Positions 7,070 through 14,718 of a stretch of 51,468 nucleotides of DNA are shown here, in pieces; within the stretch, counting starts at the first letter, position 1; every line of letters begins with the position of its first letter. The DNA lies in the NCBI GenBank assembly GCA_030646565.1, contig JAUSLA010000015.1, positions 1 through 51,468 of the forward strand, read 5' to 3'. The notes beneath the pieces are model-generated. The model was not told the origin of the DNA. It made no database searches and saw only the letters and a list, made by a program, of their open reading frames with translations. The stretch comes from a bacterium (GTDB lineage Bacteria; Patescibacteriota; Minisyncoccia; Minisyncoccales; RBG-13-42-11). A program made the translations under genes and the position numbers.

Positions 7070-8350
7070 TTATTTTCCTAAGCTATCGACTAACTCTTTT
7101 TCTATTGCCAATAAGCGATTATATTTTGCCATTCTTTCTTTTTGAGTGGGAGCTCCAGCCTTAATAAAATTAGATCCAATACCAACCGCAAAGTCAGCGA
7201 TAAAATCGTCTTTTGTCTCGCCAGATCTATGTGAAACAATAATCTTCCAGCCGTATAATTTGGCTAATTTTGCGGCTGCGATCGCTTCCGAAATAGTTCC
7301 AATCTGATTTGGCTTTATAATTAACGCGTTGCAAATTTTTCTTTGATGAGCAAATTTTATTCTTTCCGGGTTCGTCACCGTTAAGTCATCGCCAACAACT
7401 AATATTTTTAATTTTAGATTTTTAACTTTAGACCTTAAAAACTTCCACCCTTTTACATCCTCTTCGGCAAAAGGATCTTCTATGGCCGTTATCGGATACT
7501 GCTGAAAAATCTCCAGATAAAAACTGAGGAGATCTTTCGAATTCAGAATACTCCCATCAAAATGATATTTTCCCTTTTTAAAAAAGGAATTAGCGGCCGC
7601 ATCAATGATAATTTCCGCCTTGCCCAAAAAACCCACTTTTTCGATCGCTTCCTTTGCTAAACTCAGCGCTTCTTTTGCATTTTTGACGGGAGGAATAAAA
7701 GCGCCTTCCATCCCCTGCTTGCTTCCCAATTGCCCGTATCTTTTTTTTAAAATTTTTCCCAGAGCAGAAAAAACTTTTTTTTCACGGTCAAAGCTTTCTC
7801 TAAAAGATTTTGTCTTGCAAGCAACCATTATCTCTTGGAGAGATAATTTCCCCTTGCCGTGCAACCCGCCTTCCAAAAGCAGAATGCAAGGCCTTGGTAG
7901 GGCTGGTTTTATGCCGGCAATTTTTGAAATCCATTTCCATAGGGGGAATTTTTTAGCTTTGGCTCCGGCTCTGGCAGTCGCTATTGATACTCCTAAAACA
8001 GCGTTTGCCCCCAAGCGGGATTTATTTTTCGTGCCGTCTAACTGAATCAAAGCTTCGTCAACCCTTTTTTGGTCTGATAAGTCTTCCTGTTTCAAAGACG
8101 GCGCGATAATTTTCTCTATATTTTCAATTACTTTTTTAACTCCCCTGCCGTCTTCATCTCTCAATTCTACCGCTTCATATTTTCCCGTAGAAACGCCCGA
8201 AGGCACCGATGCCAAAAATTTTCCAAAATCCGTTTCTAATTCCACCTCCACCGTCGGCATTCCTTTTGAGTCTAAAATTTCCCTGCCTCGTAGTAGAGAA
8301 ATTTTACTGCGGGGCCTGGCTGAAATTTTTTTTATTTTTAAATTATCCAT
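7070..8350 (-). CDS. eno: Enolase with an 11-residue in-frame insertion near the N-terminus
   Basis: Converts 2-phosphoglycerate to phosphoenolpyruvate. Expected blocks are seen: EILDSKGMPTVEVEL, SVPSGVSTGKYEAVELRD, the metal ligands in IIIDAAA, AIEDPFAEED and VGDDLTVTN, the catalytic Lys in IIKPNQIGT and SHRSGETKDDFIADFAVG. The usual GDEGGF loop reads GMEGAF, still with Glu. Homologues run directly from ISAR to EILDS. Here residues 13-23 (PRSKISLLRGR) are added by a family B element at 8283-8314. At 426 residues it is full length. The start overlaps the trxB stop by 8 bp, suggesting coupled translation. Confidence 0.94.
   Translation of the reverse strand: MDNLKIKKISARPRSKISLLRGREILDSKGMPTVEVELETDFGKFLASVPSGVSTGKYEAVELRDEDGRGVKKVIENIEKIIAPSLKQEDLSDQKRVDEALIQLDGTKNKSRLGANAVLGVSIATARAGAKAKKFPLWKWISKIAGIKPALPRPCILLLEGGLHGKGKLSLQEIMVACKTKSFRESFDREKKVFSALGKILKKRYGQLGSKQGMEGAFIPPVKNAKEALSLAKEAIEKVGFLGKAEIIIDAAANSFFKKGKYHFDGSILNSKDLLSFYLEIFQQYPITAIEDPFAEEDVKGWKFLRSKVKNLKLKILVVGDDLTVTNPERIKFAHQRKICNALIIKPNQIGTISEAIAAAKLAKLYGWKIIVSHRSGETKDDFIADFAVGIGSNFIKAGAPTQKERMAKYNRLLAIEKELVDSLGK
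8283..8314 (-). repeat. Family B element in frame in eno
   Basis: On the coding strand it starts CCCCGCAGTA and ends TACTACGAGGCAG, with imperfect inverted arms (8 of 10 paired). It adds 11 residues between ISAR and EILDS of enolase without breaking the frame. Confidence 0.7.
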
Positions 8351-9332
8351 TTAGCTTTTGAATGTAAGCGGCTGCGGAAATAGCGGCTTTGGCTCCCTCT
8401 CCTGCAGCGATAACTATCTGGTTATATAAGACATCGTCTACATCACCCGCGGCAAAAAGACCGGCGGTTTTAGTCATACAGGTTCTTGAGTCAACTACAA
8501 TTTCATCTCTCTTATTAAAATCAACCAGCCCTCTGACAAAAGAAGTGGCCGGCTGATAACCAATTTCAACAAAAACGCCTTCCACCGAAAGGTTGATTGT
8601 TTTTTTTGTTTTTCTTTCCTGATAACTTAACGATTCTACAAATTGATCGCCTTGAATTTTTTGCGCAGAAACATTAGTTATTGTTTCAACCTTGCCGCTT
8701 TTTTTAACTAATCCTTGATTTTCAGCGTCGGCTCCAACTTGCGGATTATATTCCAAAATATAAATTTTTTTGGCTATTTTACTTAGAAAAATGGCTGCTT
8801 CAAAACCGGCGTTTCCTCCGCCAACAATTGCCACTGTTTTGTCAAAAAACAAAGGGCCGTCGCATGTGACGCAATAACTCACTCCCTTTCCTAAAAATTC
8901 TTTTTCTCCGGGAACTTCCAAGCGCCTGGGATCAGCTCCCGAAGCAACAATGATTGCTTTTGACTGAAATCGCTGTTTGCTTTTGGTTAAAACCGAGAAA
9001 TTCCTCCCAATTTTTTTTATTTCTTTAGCCTCGTCTCTCTCAATTTCAATTTTCTGTTTTCTTAATTGTTTCTCGAATTTCTGGGTTAGTTCCATGCCGG
9101 ATACTTCTTCAAAACCGGGATAATTTTCAATAACCACTGCTTTTTCTGTTATGTACCCGCCAAAACTTTTAGTTATTAATAACGTATTCAGTCCTTGTCT
9201 TGCTGCGTAAATTCCAGCCGTAATTCCGGCCGGCCCTCCGCCAATAATTATTAAATCATAAACCGAGTCCCGCGAAGCGGGACGAAGGTGGAGAAGAGGA
9301 CGCAGTTCTCTTCGACTCGCTAAGTTACTCAT
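8343..9332 (-). CDS. trxB: Thioredoxin reductase-like flavoprotein
   Basis: FAD/NADPH enzyme that reduces thioredoxin. The FAD-binding motif GGGPAGITAGIYAAR, the redox pair CVTCD (family CATC), the NADP motif VGGGNAGFEAA and the C-terminal GLFAAGDVDD are all present in order. It is about the usual size (329 residues). Residues about 4-23 (SRRELRPLLHLRPASRDSV) are encoded by a family A element at 9263-9322. No in-frame start lies between that element and the FAD motif, so translation probably begins at ATG 9332 and includes the repeat peptide. Neighbours are nnrD upstream and eno downstream, overlapping by 8 bp. Confidence 0.92.
   Translation of the reverse strand: MSNLASRRELRPLLHLRPASRDSVYDLIIIGGGPAGITAGIYAARQGLNTLLITKSFGGYITEKAVVIENYPGFEEVSGMELTQKFEKQLRKQKIEIERDEAKEIKKIGRNFSVLTKSKQRFQSKAIIVASGADPRRLEVPGEKEFLGKGVSYCVTCDGPLFFDKTVAIVGGGNAGFEAAIFLSKIAKKIYILEYNPQVGADAENQGLVKKSGKVETITNVSAQKIQGDQFVESLSYQERKTKKTINLSVEGVFVEIGYQPATSFVRGLVDFNKRDEIVVDSRTCMTKTAGLFAAGDVDDVLYNQIVIAAGEGAKAAISAAAYIQKLNG
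9263..9322 (+). repeat. Family A element forming the TrxB N-terminus
   Basis: CCGAGTCCCGC-GAA-GCGGGACGAAGG then GAGAAGAGGAC-GCA-GTTCTCTTC. It is read antisense, in frame, as about 20 residues at the start of trxB. Confidence 0.85.
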
Positions 9333-9419
9333 TAAATAATTTTCGCTAATTTTTATTCGTTAAACCAGTAAATATTGCTTCAAGATGTTAGAAATGTTTA
9401 ATGCCGGGTTTTAAAATAC

Positions 9420-10283
9420 TTAACGTATTGCTTCGGTAATAGCGTCTATTAAATCTACGGCCGTTAATGATTCTCCGAATTTTTTGCCAGCTAATTCTCC
9501 GGCCGATCCATTAATAAAAGCTGCCGCCTGTCCCGCTTCAAAAGGAGAAACGCCCCTTGCCATTAAAGCTCCAGCAATACCGGCTAAAGTATCTCCCGTT
9601 CCGCCTACCGTCATAAAAGGACTGCCGGTTTTATTTATAGCCACTTCTTTTCCGTTAGAGATTATGTCTATTTTTCCTTTGAGCAAAATCGTGATTTGAA
9701 AGCGGTCAGCTTCAGCTTGAACGATTTTTATTTTTTCTTCGTCCGGCAGTTGATAAATTTCTTTTCCGGTTAAAACAAAAAATTCGTATGTATGCGGGGT
9801 TATTAAAAAGTTTTTACCGGCTATAACACTTGGCTCTTTCGCAACTGCCTGAATTGCGTCAGCATCAATGACTGCGGGAACTTGAACCTGAGAAAGATAT
9901 TCCAAAATTGTTTCCTGTGTTTCCCTTGTTCTTCCCACACCGCCACCAATAACTACCGCTGTTTTCCCGTAGGAAACTGTTTTTGCGGCTTCCGTCATTA
10001 AAAGCATAGTAGCTAAATGTTTTTTGGCCAGCCAATCGCCTTCTAAGGGATAGGCGGCTAAAATCGGAGAAAAAGAAGCGATAATATCGGCTGCTCTTTT
10101 TGGGGCAATGATTCTTACCATATCCGCTCCCGCCCTAAAAGCAGCCAAAGCCGATAAAGCCGGGGAACCGGAATAAAATTCCGAGCCGCCGATAACGGTT
10201 AATAATCCGAAGTCGTATTTTTTACTGCCTTGCGGCCTTGTCTTATAGATATTTTTTAGGATATTTTTAGATACTTCTACCAT
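9420..10283 (-). CDS. nnrD: ADP-dependent NAD(P)H-hydrate dehydratase (YjeF C-terminal, ribokinase-like)
   Basis: Repairs hydrated NAD(P)H by ADP- or ATP-dependent dehydration. The 287-residue chain has the ribokinase-like fold of the YjeF C-terminal domain: YDFGLLTVIGGSEFYSGSPAL, AAFRAGADMVRI, the central DADAIQAV, LITPHTYEF and the nucleotide/catalytic GGTGDTLAGIAGALMA with its Asp. The N-terminal epimerase domain found in fused YjeF proteins is absent, as in many small-genome versions. It lies between ftsZ and trxB on the same strand, and the pairing with thioredoxin reductase makes a nicotinamide/redox maintenance group. ATG 10283 places the family start correctly. Confidence 0.9.
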   Translation of the reverse strand: MVEVSKNILKNIYKTRPQGSKKYDFGLLTVIGGSEFYSGSPALSALAAFRAGADMVRIIAPKRAADIIASFSPILAAYPLEGDWLAKKHLATMLLMTEAAKTVSYGKTAVVIGGGVGRTRETQETILEYLSQVQVPAVIDADAIQAVAKEPSVIAGKNFLITPHTYEFFVLTGKEIYQLPDEEKIKIVQAEADRFQITILLKGKIDIISNGKEVAINKTGSPFMTVGGTGDTLAGIAGALMARGVSPFEAGQAAAFINGSAGELAGKKFGESLTAVDLIDAITEAIR

Positions 10284-10320
10284 AAGTTTATCTTTTTTAG
10301 CTTATTAGCTGGTTAGCTTT

Positions 10321-12054
10321 TTAGGCCTTCCCCGTTTTTCTTCTTAAATAAGCCGGCGTCTCCCAAAATCGTTCTTTTTCAGCTATCTCCCGCTCTATTT
10401 CTTCAATTTCTTTTTTTATCTGAATGGCGTTTTTTCTGATTTTTTCCTCTCCCCCATTTTGAACTAAAACCTGCTTGACTTGAGACAATTTTTCTTCTTC
10501 CGAAAAAATAGGCGCCGTTTCTTTTTCTTTTTCCTGTTTGACAAATTCAATAGCAATCTTTTTTGGTTCTTCCTTTTCAGATTTTTCTGCTTTGCGCCTC
10601 TTTTGCGCATCCGCCGATGAGGAGGATTCTCTAATGATTTTTTTCTTTTCTGGAATCTCCTTTTCTTCTATCGCGCCCTTAACAACTGCTGATATTTTTT
10701 TGTCGAAGAGCTTCGCTCTTCTCCGCTCTTCGCTGCGGCTCGAGCTATTGATTCTTTTTTTATGTACGGGCTGTTTTTTTTCTTCTCCAGTCGGAGAACT
10801 TCGTTCTTCTACACTCTTCGCTGCGGCTCGAGTAAGCGAAGGTTTAAGAAGAGGATATAATCCTCTTCGCCTACCCTTCACTTGCGCTCGGCTAAACAAC
10901 TTCATTCCGCAGCCGTTAGCCAAAAGGGTGGTTTTAATTATTTCTGAATACTTTGGGTTTTGAGAAATTCCAAAAATAATCTTGGCTTCCGGATGAACCA
11001 ATTCGGAAATGGTCTTTGATATTTGACTCACTTCGAAAAGAGAAAGATTTTTTTCTCCCGCAATATTAAACAAAACTCCTTTTGCCCCCCGAATATTGTA
11101 GGAATACAAAGGGGAGGAAAGGACTTTGTCAATCAATTCTTTAATTGAACCTTCTTTTCTCTGTACTTCAGCGGTATTTAAGTATACCAACCGTCCCTGC
11201 CCTTCCAAAATAGTTCTGAAATCGGCAAAATCAATATTAATTAAACCCGGCTCATAAATTGTTTCAATCAAACCGCCCAAACTTTCCGCTAAATTTTTAT
11301 TAATAACCGAAAGGGCTTGTTTCAAAGGAGTATCCTTATCAATAATCTGGAAGACCCTTTCGTTGGGAATAATCGTAATGGCATTGAGAGAATTTTTTAT
11401 TTTCTTTAAAGCGTCTTTGGCAATTTCCATTTTCTTTTCGCCTTCAAATTTGAAAGGCAAAGTAAAAATGCCATACGTGAGATTTCCCAAGCTTTTAGAA
11501 ATTTTAGCAAAAATAGGAGCCGCTCCCGAACCCGCTCCTCCTCCTAAAGAAGCGACTAAAATACATAAATCCTGGCCTTCTAAGAGTTTTTGAATTTTTT
11601 CCTTTGCTTCCAGGGCCGCATCCCTGCCAAAATCAGCATTCATGCCAGTTCCCAATCCATGGGTAAGGTTCTCGCCGAATTGAAAACGCAAAACCTTTTT
11701 CCCCAATGATTTTAAAGCCTGGAGGTCAGTGTTAGCTGCCGCAAAAGAAGCCTTAGACATTCCAGGAGCAATTTCCGATACAATTGAGCCTCCCCCGCCT
11801 CCAATTCCAATCACCCTTATTTTTGTTTTTTTAATTCCCTCGTTCTCAACTTTCGGTTTTTCAATGGCAAAGGACTTTTTTGTCAAAGAGGCCTTCTGCC
11901 GTCGAGTCGAAGACAAGACGAAAGAAGAAAAACTTTTCTTCGCACTCTTCTTCACCTGCCCGAGTCGCAACGAAGGGTGGAGAAGAAGGAATCTTCTTCG
12001 ACTCGCCCCGCTTCGCGGGGCTCGGTTTTTAATTTTTTTCTTAATTTTTCGCAT
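10321..12054 (-). CDS. ftsZ: FtsZ-family tubulin GTPase, divergent, with several in-frame repeat insertions
   Basis: Cell-division tubulin homologue. The GTPase domain begins near residue 77 (IRVIGIGGGGGS), carries NTDLQAL, a G-box at 171-177 reading GGGAGSG instead of GGGTGTG, and the T7 loop NIDFADFRTIL that completes the neighbouring subunit's active site. The C-terminal peptide WETPAYLRRK fits the FtsA/SepF-binding tail. At 577 residues it is far longer than usual. Residues about 10-53 and two stretches of the linker (about 388-422 and 437-451) are encoded by family A elements, and the linker is highly charged with a coiled-coil end. It has its own promoter. The altered G-box could mean a specialised FtsZ-like paralogue. 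Confidence 0.85.
   Translation of the reverse strand: MRKIKKKIKNRAPRSGASRRRFLLLHPSLRLGQVKKSAKKSFSSFVLSSTRRQKASLTKKSFAIEKPKVENEGIKKTKIRVIGIGGGGGSIVSEIAPGMSKASFAAANTDLQALKSLGKKVLRFQFGENLTHGLGTGMNADFGRDAALEAKEKIQKLLEGQDLCILVASLGGGAGSGAAPIFAKISKSLGNLTYGIFTLPFKFEGEKKMEIAKDALKKIKNSLNAITIIPNERVFQIIDKDTPLKQALSVINKNLAESLGGLIETIYEPGLINIDFADFRTILEGQGRLVYLNTAEVQRKEGSIKELIDKVLSSPLYSYNIRGAKGVLFNIAGEKNLSLFEVSQISKTISELVHPEAKIIFGISQNPKYSEIIKTTLLANGCGMKLFSRAQVKGRRRGLYPLLKPSLTRAAAKSVEERSSPTGEEKKQPVHKKRINSSSRSEERRRAKLFDKKISAVVKGAIEEKEIPEKKKIIRESSSSADAQKRRKAEKSEKEEPKKIAIEFVKQEKEKETAPIFSEEEKLSQVKQVLVQNGGEEKIRKNAIQIKKEIEEIEREIAEKERFWETPAYLRRKTGKA
10702..10745 (-). repeat. Family A element in the FtsZ linker (copy 1)
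   Basis: GTCGAAGAGCTTCGCTCTTCTCC followed by a CTCTTCGCTGCGGCTCGAG arm, read in frame as part of SSSRSEERRRAKLFDKK in ftsZ. Confidence 0.75.
10789..10893 (-). repeat. Family A elements in the FtsZ linker (copies 2 and 3)
   Basis: Two adjacent hairpins (GAGAACTTCGTTCTTC and AGAAGAGGATATAATCCTCTTCG) with CTTCGCTGCGGCTCGAG and CTTGCGCTCGG arms. They are in frame and encode a basic, Arg-rich stretch of the linker. Confidence 0.75.
11895..12026 (-). repeat. Family A element with a nested insert in the FtsZ N-terminus
   Basis: An outer element (GCGGGGC stem, GAAGAAGGAATCTTCTTC hairpin) plus a 47-nt inner segment (about 11899-11945) that is 46/47 identical, in opposite orientation, to 29358-29404 inside ileS. 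All of it is in frame. Confidence 0.85.
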
Positions 12055-12061
12055 GTTAATT

Positions 12062-12123
12062 AAGTTTACTCCGTTAGAAATTTGCCGTCAATATCGGTAA
12101 TAAAATTTAAAAAATACCGATAT
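12062..12123 (-). promoter_or_regulatory. ftsZ promoter with an overlapping inverted repeat
   Basis: Minus strand: -35 TTGACG (12085-12090), 17-bp spacer, -10 TAAACT (12062-12067), 7 nt before the ftsZ ATG, so the mRNA is probably leaderless. The spacer holds TTCTAACGGAG directly before the -10, almost the same as the argS promoter. Perfect 10-bp inverted arms AATATCGGTA/TACCGATATT (12089-12098 and 12114-12123) overlap the -35 and could be an operator or the 3' hairpin of the FKBP gene upstream. Confidence 0.7.
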
Positions 12124-12124
12124 T

Positions 12125-12586
12125 TTATTGGATGCTCAAAAGTTCCACCTCAAAAATCAAAAAGGCGTTAGGCGGAATGGGACCTCCCGGCGTCCCTTTT
12201 TCTCCGTAGCCAAGCTCCGGAGGAATTGTCAGTTTTCTTTTTTCTCCAACCTTCATTCCCAAAACCCCGATATCCCAGCCCTTTATCACTTGTCCCGCTC
12301 CCAACGTAAAAGAAAATGGAACACCCCTGTCTCTGCTGGAATCAAACTTTGTGCCATCAAGAAGAGTGCCTGTATAGTGGACAGAAACAATGTTTTCGTT
12401 TTCAGCTGTTTTTCCCTGCCCTTCTTGAATAACTTCTATTTTCAATCCTCCATTTTGTTCTTTTAATATAGCCCCCTGATTTTCTGAATTATTTTCTTTT
12501 GGCTTTTCTTTGTTCTGCAACATAAAATAAAAACCGAAAACAGCGACTATTAAAACAATTATTATCAAAACAATTTTGCTGGCCAT
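12125..12586 (-). CDS. Membrane-anchored FKBP-type peptidyl-prolyl isomerase
   Basis: Speeds proline isomerisation in proteins, here probably outside the membrane. One N-terminal hydrophobic helix (about residues 5-22) has no lipobox or clear cleavage site, so it is likely a signal anchor. A polar spacer follows, then a single FKBP domain: VSVHYTGTLLDGTKFDSSRDRGVPFSF, GAGQVIKGWDIGVLGMKVGEKRKLTIPPELGYGEKG and IPPNAFLIFEVELLSI. Active-site aromatic and Asp residues (Y, F, D, W, Y) are in place. At 153 residues it is minimal. It follows the 32-residue ORF by 7 bp in the ychF operon. Confidence 0.92.
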   Translation of the reverse strand: MASKIVLIIIVLIVAVFGFYFMLQNKEKPKENNSENQGAILKEQNGGLKIEVIQEGQGKTAENENIVSVHYTGTLLDGTKFDSSRDRGVPFSFTLGAGQVIKGWDIGVLGMKVGEKRKLTIPPELGYGEKGTPGGPIPPNAFLIFEVELLSIQ

Positions 12587-12593
12587 ATTTTTA

Positions 12594-12692
12594 TTATATC
12601 AGAATGATTTCCAACAGCATAATCAAAAGGCTTGAAACGATGGAAATTAAGATTACCATTTTCCAGCTTATTTTTCTATTTAAAAAACCCAT
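12594..12692 (-). CDS. Small membrane peptide, 32 residues
   Basis: A short ORF begins with an ATG inside the last codons of the DUF167 gene (17-bp overlap) and stops 7 bp before the FKBP start. It reads MGFLNRKISWKMVILISIVS and continues with about ten more hydrophobic residues, giving one predicted transmembrane helix with a basic N-terminus. The tight overlap and the helix argue for a real translated peptide in the operon. Length alone makes this uncertain. I recognise no family. Confidence 0.5.
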   Translation of the reverse strand: MGFLNRKISWKMVILISIVSSLLIMLLEIILI

Positions 12693-12906
12693 TGATTTCA
12701 AAAATCTTATTTTGTTGCCTTGACCCCTTAACTAATTTTAATTTTCCTGCCGGGATATTCAGACGAGAAGATAGAATATTTATTACTGCCCTGTTTGCCC
12801 TCCCCTCTTTGGGTTTTTCTCTCACATAAACATTGAAGGAATCGCTGCCCCTCTTAATGATTTTATTTTCTTTTGAATTTGGAAAAACTTTAATTTTAAT
12901 AAACAT
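12676..12906 (-). CDS. DUF167 (YggU-like) family protein
   Basis: A 76-residue basic protein with the DUF167 pattern: an N-terminal strand IKIKVFPNSKENKI, then FNVYVREKPKEGRANRAVINILSSRLNIP and LKLVKGSRQQNKIFEI. The family is found in all domains, folds as a small alpha/beta protein and has no firmly known function. It overlaps the ychF stop by 1 base (TAATG), which points to coupled translation with that ribosome-associated GTPase. Full length for the family. Confidence 0.85.
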   Translation of the reverse strand: MFIKIKVFPNSKENKIIKRGSDSFNVYVREKPKEGRANRAVINILSSRLNIPAGKLKLVKGSRQQNKIFEINGFFK

Positions 12907-13973
12907 TATGCATTATGTTTTATTTCAATAACATCGCCGTCCTGAATCACGTATTCCTTGCCCTCTGTACGGATTAATCCTTTTTCCCGGGCTTGAGAGA
13001 ATCCGCCTTTATCCAAAAGGTCTTTCCAGTTTATTACTTCAGCCTTGATAAAATGTTTTTCGAAATCGCTGTGTATTACTCCTCCTGCCTGCGGAGCCAT
13101 TAATCCTTTTTTAATTGTCCACGCTCTTGTTTCATCTGGCCCTGTGGTGAAAAAAGTGATGAGACCCAACAATTCGTATGCCTTTTTTATCAAAACATCC
13201 AATTCTGATTCCGCGGGCAAACCCAAAGACAATCTTTCCTCTTTACCAAAAACTGCTGCTTCAAGTTCCGTTAAAACGTCTATTATTAAAAACGGCCAAA
13301 GATTTTTTTGAAATTCTTCCGTTATATTTTTGGGAACTTCTTCATTGCTACCGTTTAATAAATACAATCTTGGCTTTATTGTCAGGAGTTGGTATTGGCG
13401 AATGATTTTTAATTCTTCTTCGCTGAAATTCTGCTCGCTCAAAATTTTACCAGTTTCCAAAAATTCTTTAACTTTTTTAAGGATTTCTAATTCTTTTAAG
13501 GCCTCTTTTTTGCCGGTCTTTGCATCTCCCTCCAAGGAGCTTGTCCTCTTTTCTGTTGTTTCCAAATCCTTTAGTATCAATTCCATGTCCAAAATTTCTT
13601 TATCAAATATAGGATTTATTTCCGGCTGAACGTTGACTATGTCATCCTTTGAAAACGCGCGCAAAACATATAAAATCGCGTCCGTCTCTCTTATGTTGGC
13701 TAAAAATTTATTCCCAAGACCTTCTCCCTTGCTGGCCCCCTTTACCAATCCCGCAATATCCAAAAATTCAATAGTTGTGTATATTTTTTTGGCTGATTTT
13801 GTCAATTCGGCAAGCTTGTCTACTCTTTCGTCTAAAACCGCAACAACGCCCACATTGGGGTCAATGGTGCAAAAAGGGTAGTTGGCCGTATCAACTTGTT
13901 TTTTGGTTATTGTTTGGAAAAGCGTTGATTTGCCCACATTAGGCAGACCCACTATTCCTATTGAAAGCGCCAT
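12906..13973 (-). CDS. ychF: Ribosome-binding ATPase/GTPase YchF
   Basis: Obg-like P-loop protein that binds the 70S ribosome and hydrolyses ATP. It begins with G1 GIVGLPNVGKSTLF and has the family block YPFCTIDPNVGVV, the G3 FLDIAGLVKGASKGEGLGNKFL, a central coiled coil (about residues 130-200) and the C-terminal TGS domain with TWTIKKG-like AWTIKKGLMAPQAGGVIHSDFEKHFIKAEVI. The 355 residues match the normal length. It heads the operon that continues with DUF167, the small membrane peptide and FKBP. The structured RNA upstream terminates before it. Confidence 0.95.
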   Translation of the reverse strand: MALSIGIVGLPNVGKSTLFQTITKKQVDTANYPFCTIDPNVGVVAVLDERVDKLAELTKSAKKIYTTIEFLDIAGLVKGASKGEGLGNKFLANIRETDAILYVLRAFSKDDIVNVQPEINPIFDKEILDMELILKDLETTEKRTSSLEGDAKTGKKEALKELEILKKVKEFLETGKILSEQNFSEEELKIIRQYQLLTIKPRLYLLNGSNEEVPKNITEEFQKNLWPFLIIDVLTELEAAVFGKEERLSLGLPAESELDVLIKKAYELLGLITFFTTGPDETRAWTIKKGLMAPQAGGVIHSDFEKHFIKAEVINWKDLLDKGGFSQAREKGLIRTEGKEYVIQDGDVIEIKHNA

Positions 13974-13983
13974 ATTTTATTTA

Positions 13984-14080
13984 TTATAAATATTTTAAAA
14001 ACTCTTTTGGGCTTATTTTAATTTCTCTCAAAATTTGCCTTAAAAGACCGCGATAGATATCTTCTCTACCACAATAACCC
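13984..14080 (-). pseudogene. Possible C-terminal remnant of an unidentified gene
   Basis: Minus-strand translation GYCGREDIYRGLLRQILREI followed by KISPKEFLKYL and a stop is protein-like, but it is preceded directly by an in-frame stop with no start codon. It may be a gene stump between the small RNA and ychF. The family is not recognised. Confidence 0.3.
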
Positions 14081-14107
14081 TATTTGAAGAAAAAATAAAG
14101 TTTAAAA

Positions 14108-14299
14108 AGAAAAAGGCCCCTGCGACCACCTAAAGGAAGGTGAGATTAGCAAGGGCACATAGCGCTCAAATATCTCCTGGGACAGGAGCGCCTTTACCAT
14201 CCCAGAATATCCCTGTTAGTCCCTTCGTGACCGGGAATCGTCTTTCGAAGGACCTAGCGTACCGCCAGTCAGAAGTTCGCTAGGCAACTTTCCGACTGT
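14108..14299 (-). ncRNA. Unidentified structured small RNA, about 190 nt
   Basis: No ORF covers this stretch, yet it folds well on the minus strand. Stems include CCTAGCG...CGCTAGG, GTCCTTCG...CGAAGGGAC, GCGCTC...GAGCGC with an inner CTCCTG-TCC-CAGGAG, and a last hairpin with CACC...GGTG inside CCCTTGC...GCAGGGG. The last hairpin runs into GGCCTTTTTCTTTTT, a good terminator. A strong promoter sits just upstream. It lacks the tmRNA, SRP (GGAA loop) and RNase P signatures, and its ends do not pair as in 6S RNA. It is likely an abundant RNA of unknown class. Confidence 0.7.
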
Positions 14300-14305
14300 A
14301 TAAAT

Positions 14306-14333
14306 AGTATATCATATCCAATTAAGTTGTCAA
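14306..14333 (-). promoter_or_regulatory. Strong promoter of the small RNA
   Basis: Minus strand: consensus -35 TTGACA (14328-14333), 16-bp spacer, -10 TATACT (14306-14311). Start is expected near 14299. Confidence 0.8.
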
Positions 14334-14438
14334 GAAGCGATTTTGAGAACATTATTTTATTAAAAAATCGCTAGACAGGTGGGTTTTTTGTAAAAAACTT
14401 ATAACTGTTCTGGATTTTTTAAAAACAGATGCGTATGA

Positions 14439-14444
14439 TATAAT
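14439..14444 (+). promoter_or_regulatory. -10 box upstream of the ferritin-like/kinase pair
   Basis: TATAAT about 32 nt before the ATG at 14476. No convincing -35 box is seen 16-18 bp upstream. Confidence 0.45.
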
Positions 14445-14475
14445 AATTAGTAATAGCTTATTATTTTAAAAAAGG

Positions 14476-14718
14476 ATGGGAAAAATAAATCTAAAAAAAT
14501 TAATCAGTCGGCTTCAAGACGCCCTAATATACGAAGAAAGGTCTTTGATTAGCTCTCAACACGATTGCTATAAAAACCTGCCGGGAAATTTAAGCCAAAA
14601 AGAAGTGGAAGAAGCAAGAGAAATGCTGGACACCCTTTTAATCCAATCCTTGAACCATGCCAATGTTTTGGGTGATTTAATTATAAAATACTATGAAAAA
14701 TCTTTTAAAGAGCTTTGA
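14476..14718 (+). CDS. Small helical protein, ferritin-like hairpin, partner of the histidine kinase
   Basis: An 80-residue protein predicted to be two long helices joined near residues 34-40. Helix one contains LIYEERSL (E20, E21), and helix two contains LDTLLIQSLNHANVLGDLI (H61). The spacing resembles half of a ferritin-like four-helix bundle, although the second-helix ExxH motif reads SLNH here. The next gene, a histidine kinase, starts 26 bp inside this one and opens with a similar helical pair, so the two may pair up as a sensor. I know no named family, so this is pattern reading only. A short AAAAGG precedes the ATG directly. Confidence 0.65.
   Translation: MGKINLKKLISRLQDALIYEERSLISSQHDCYKNLPGNLSQKEVEEAREMLDTLLIQSLNHANVLGDLIIKYYEKSFKEL

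Noticed and set aside
14108..14299. 6S RNA, SRP RNA or RNase P RNA
   Set aside because: The ends do not pair as in 6S, the SRP GGAA loop motif is missing, and it is too short and lacks the RNase P core words.
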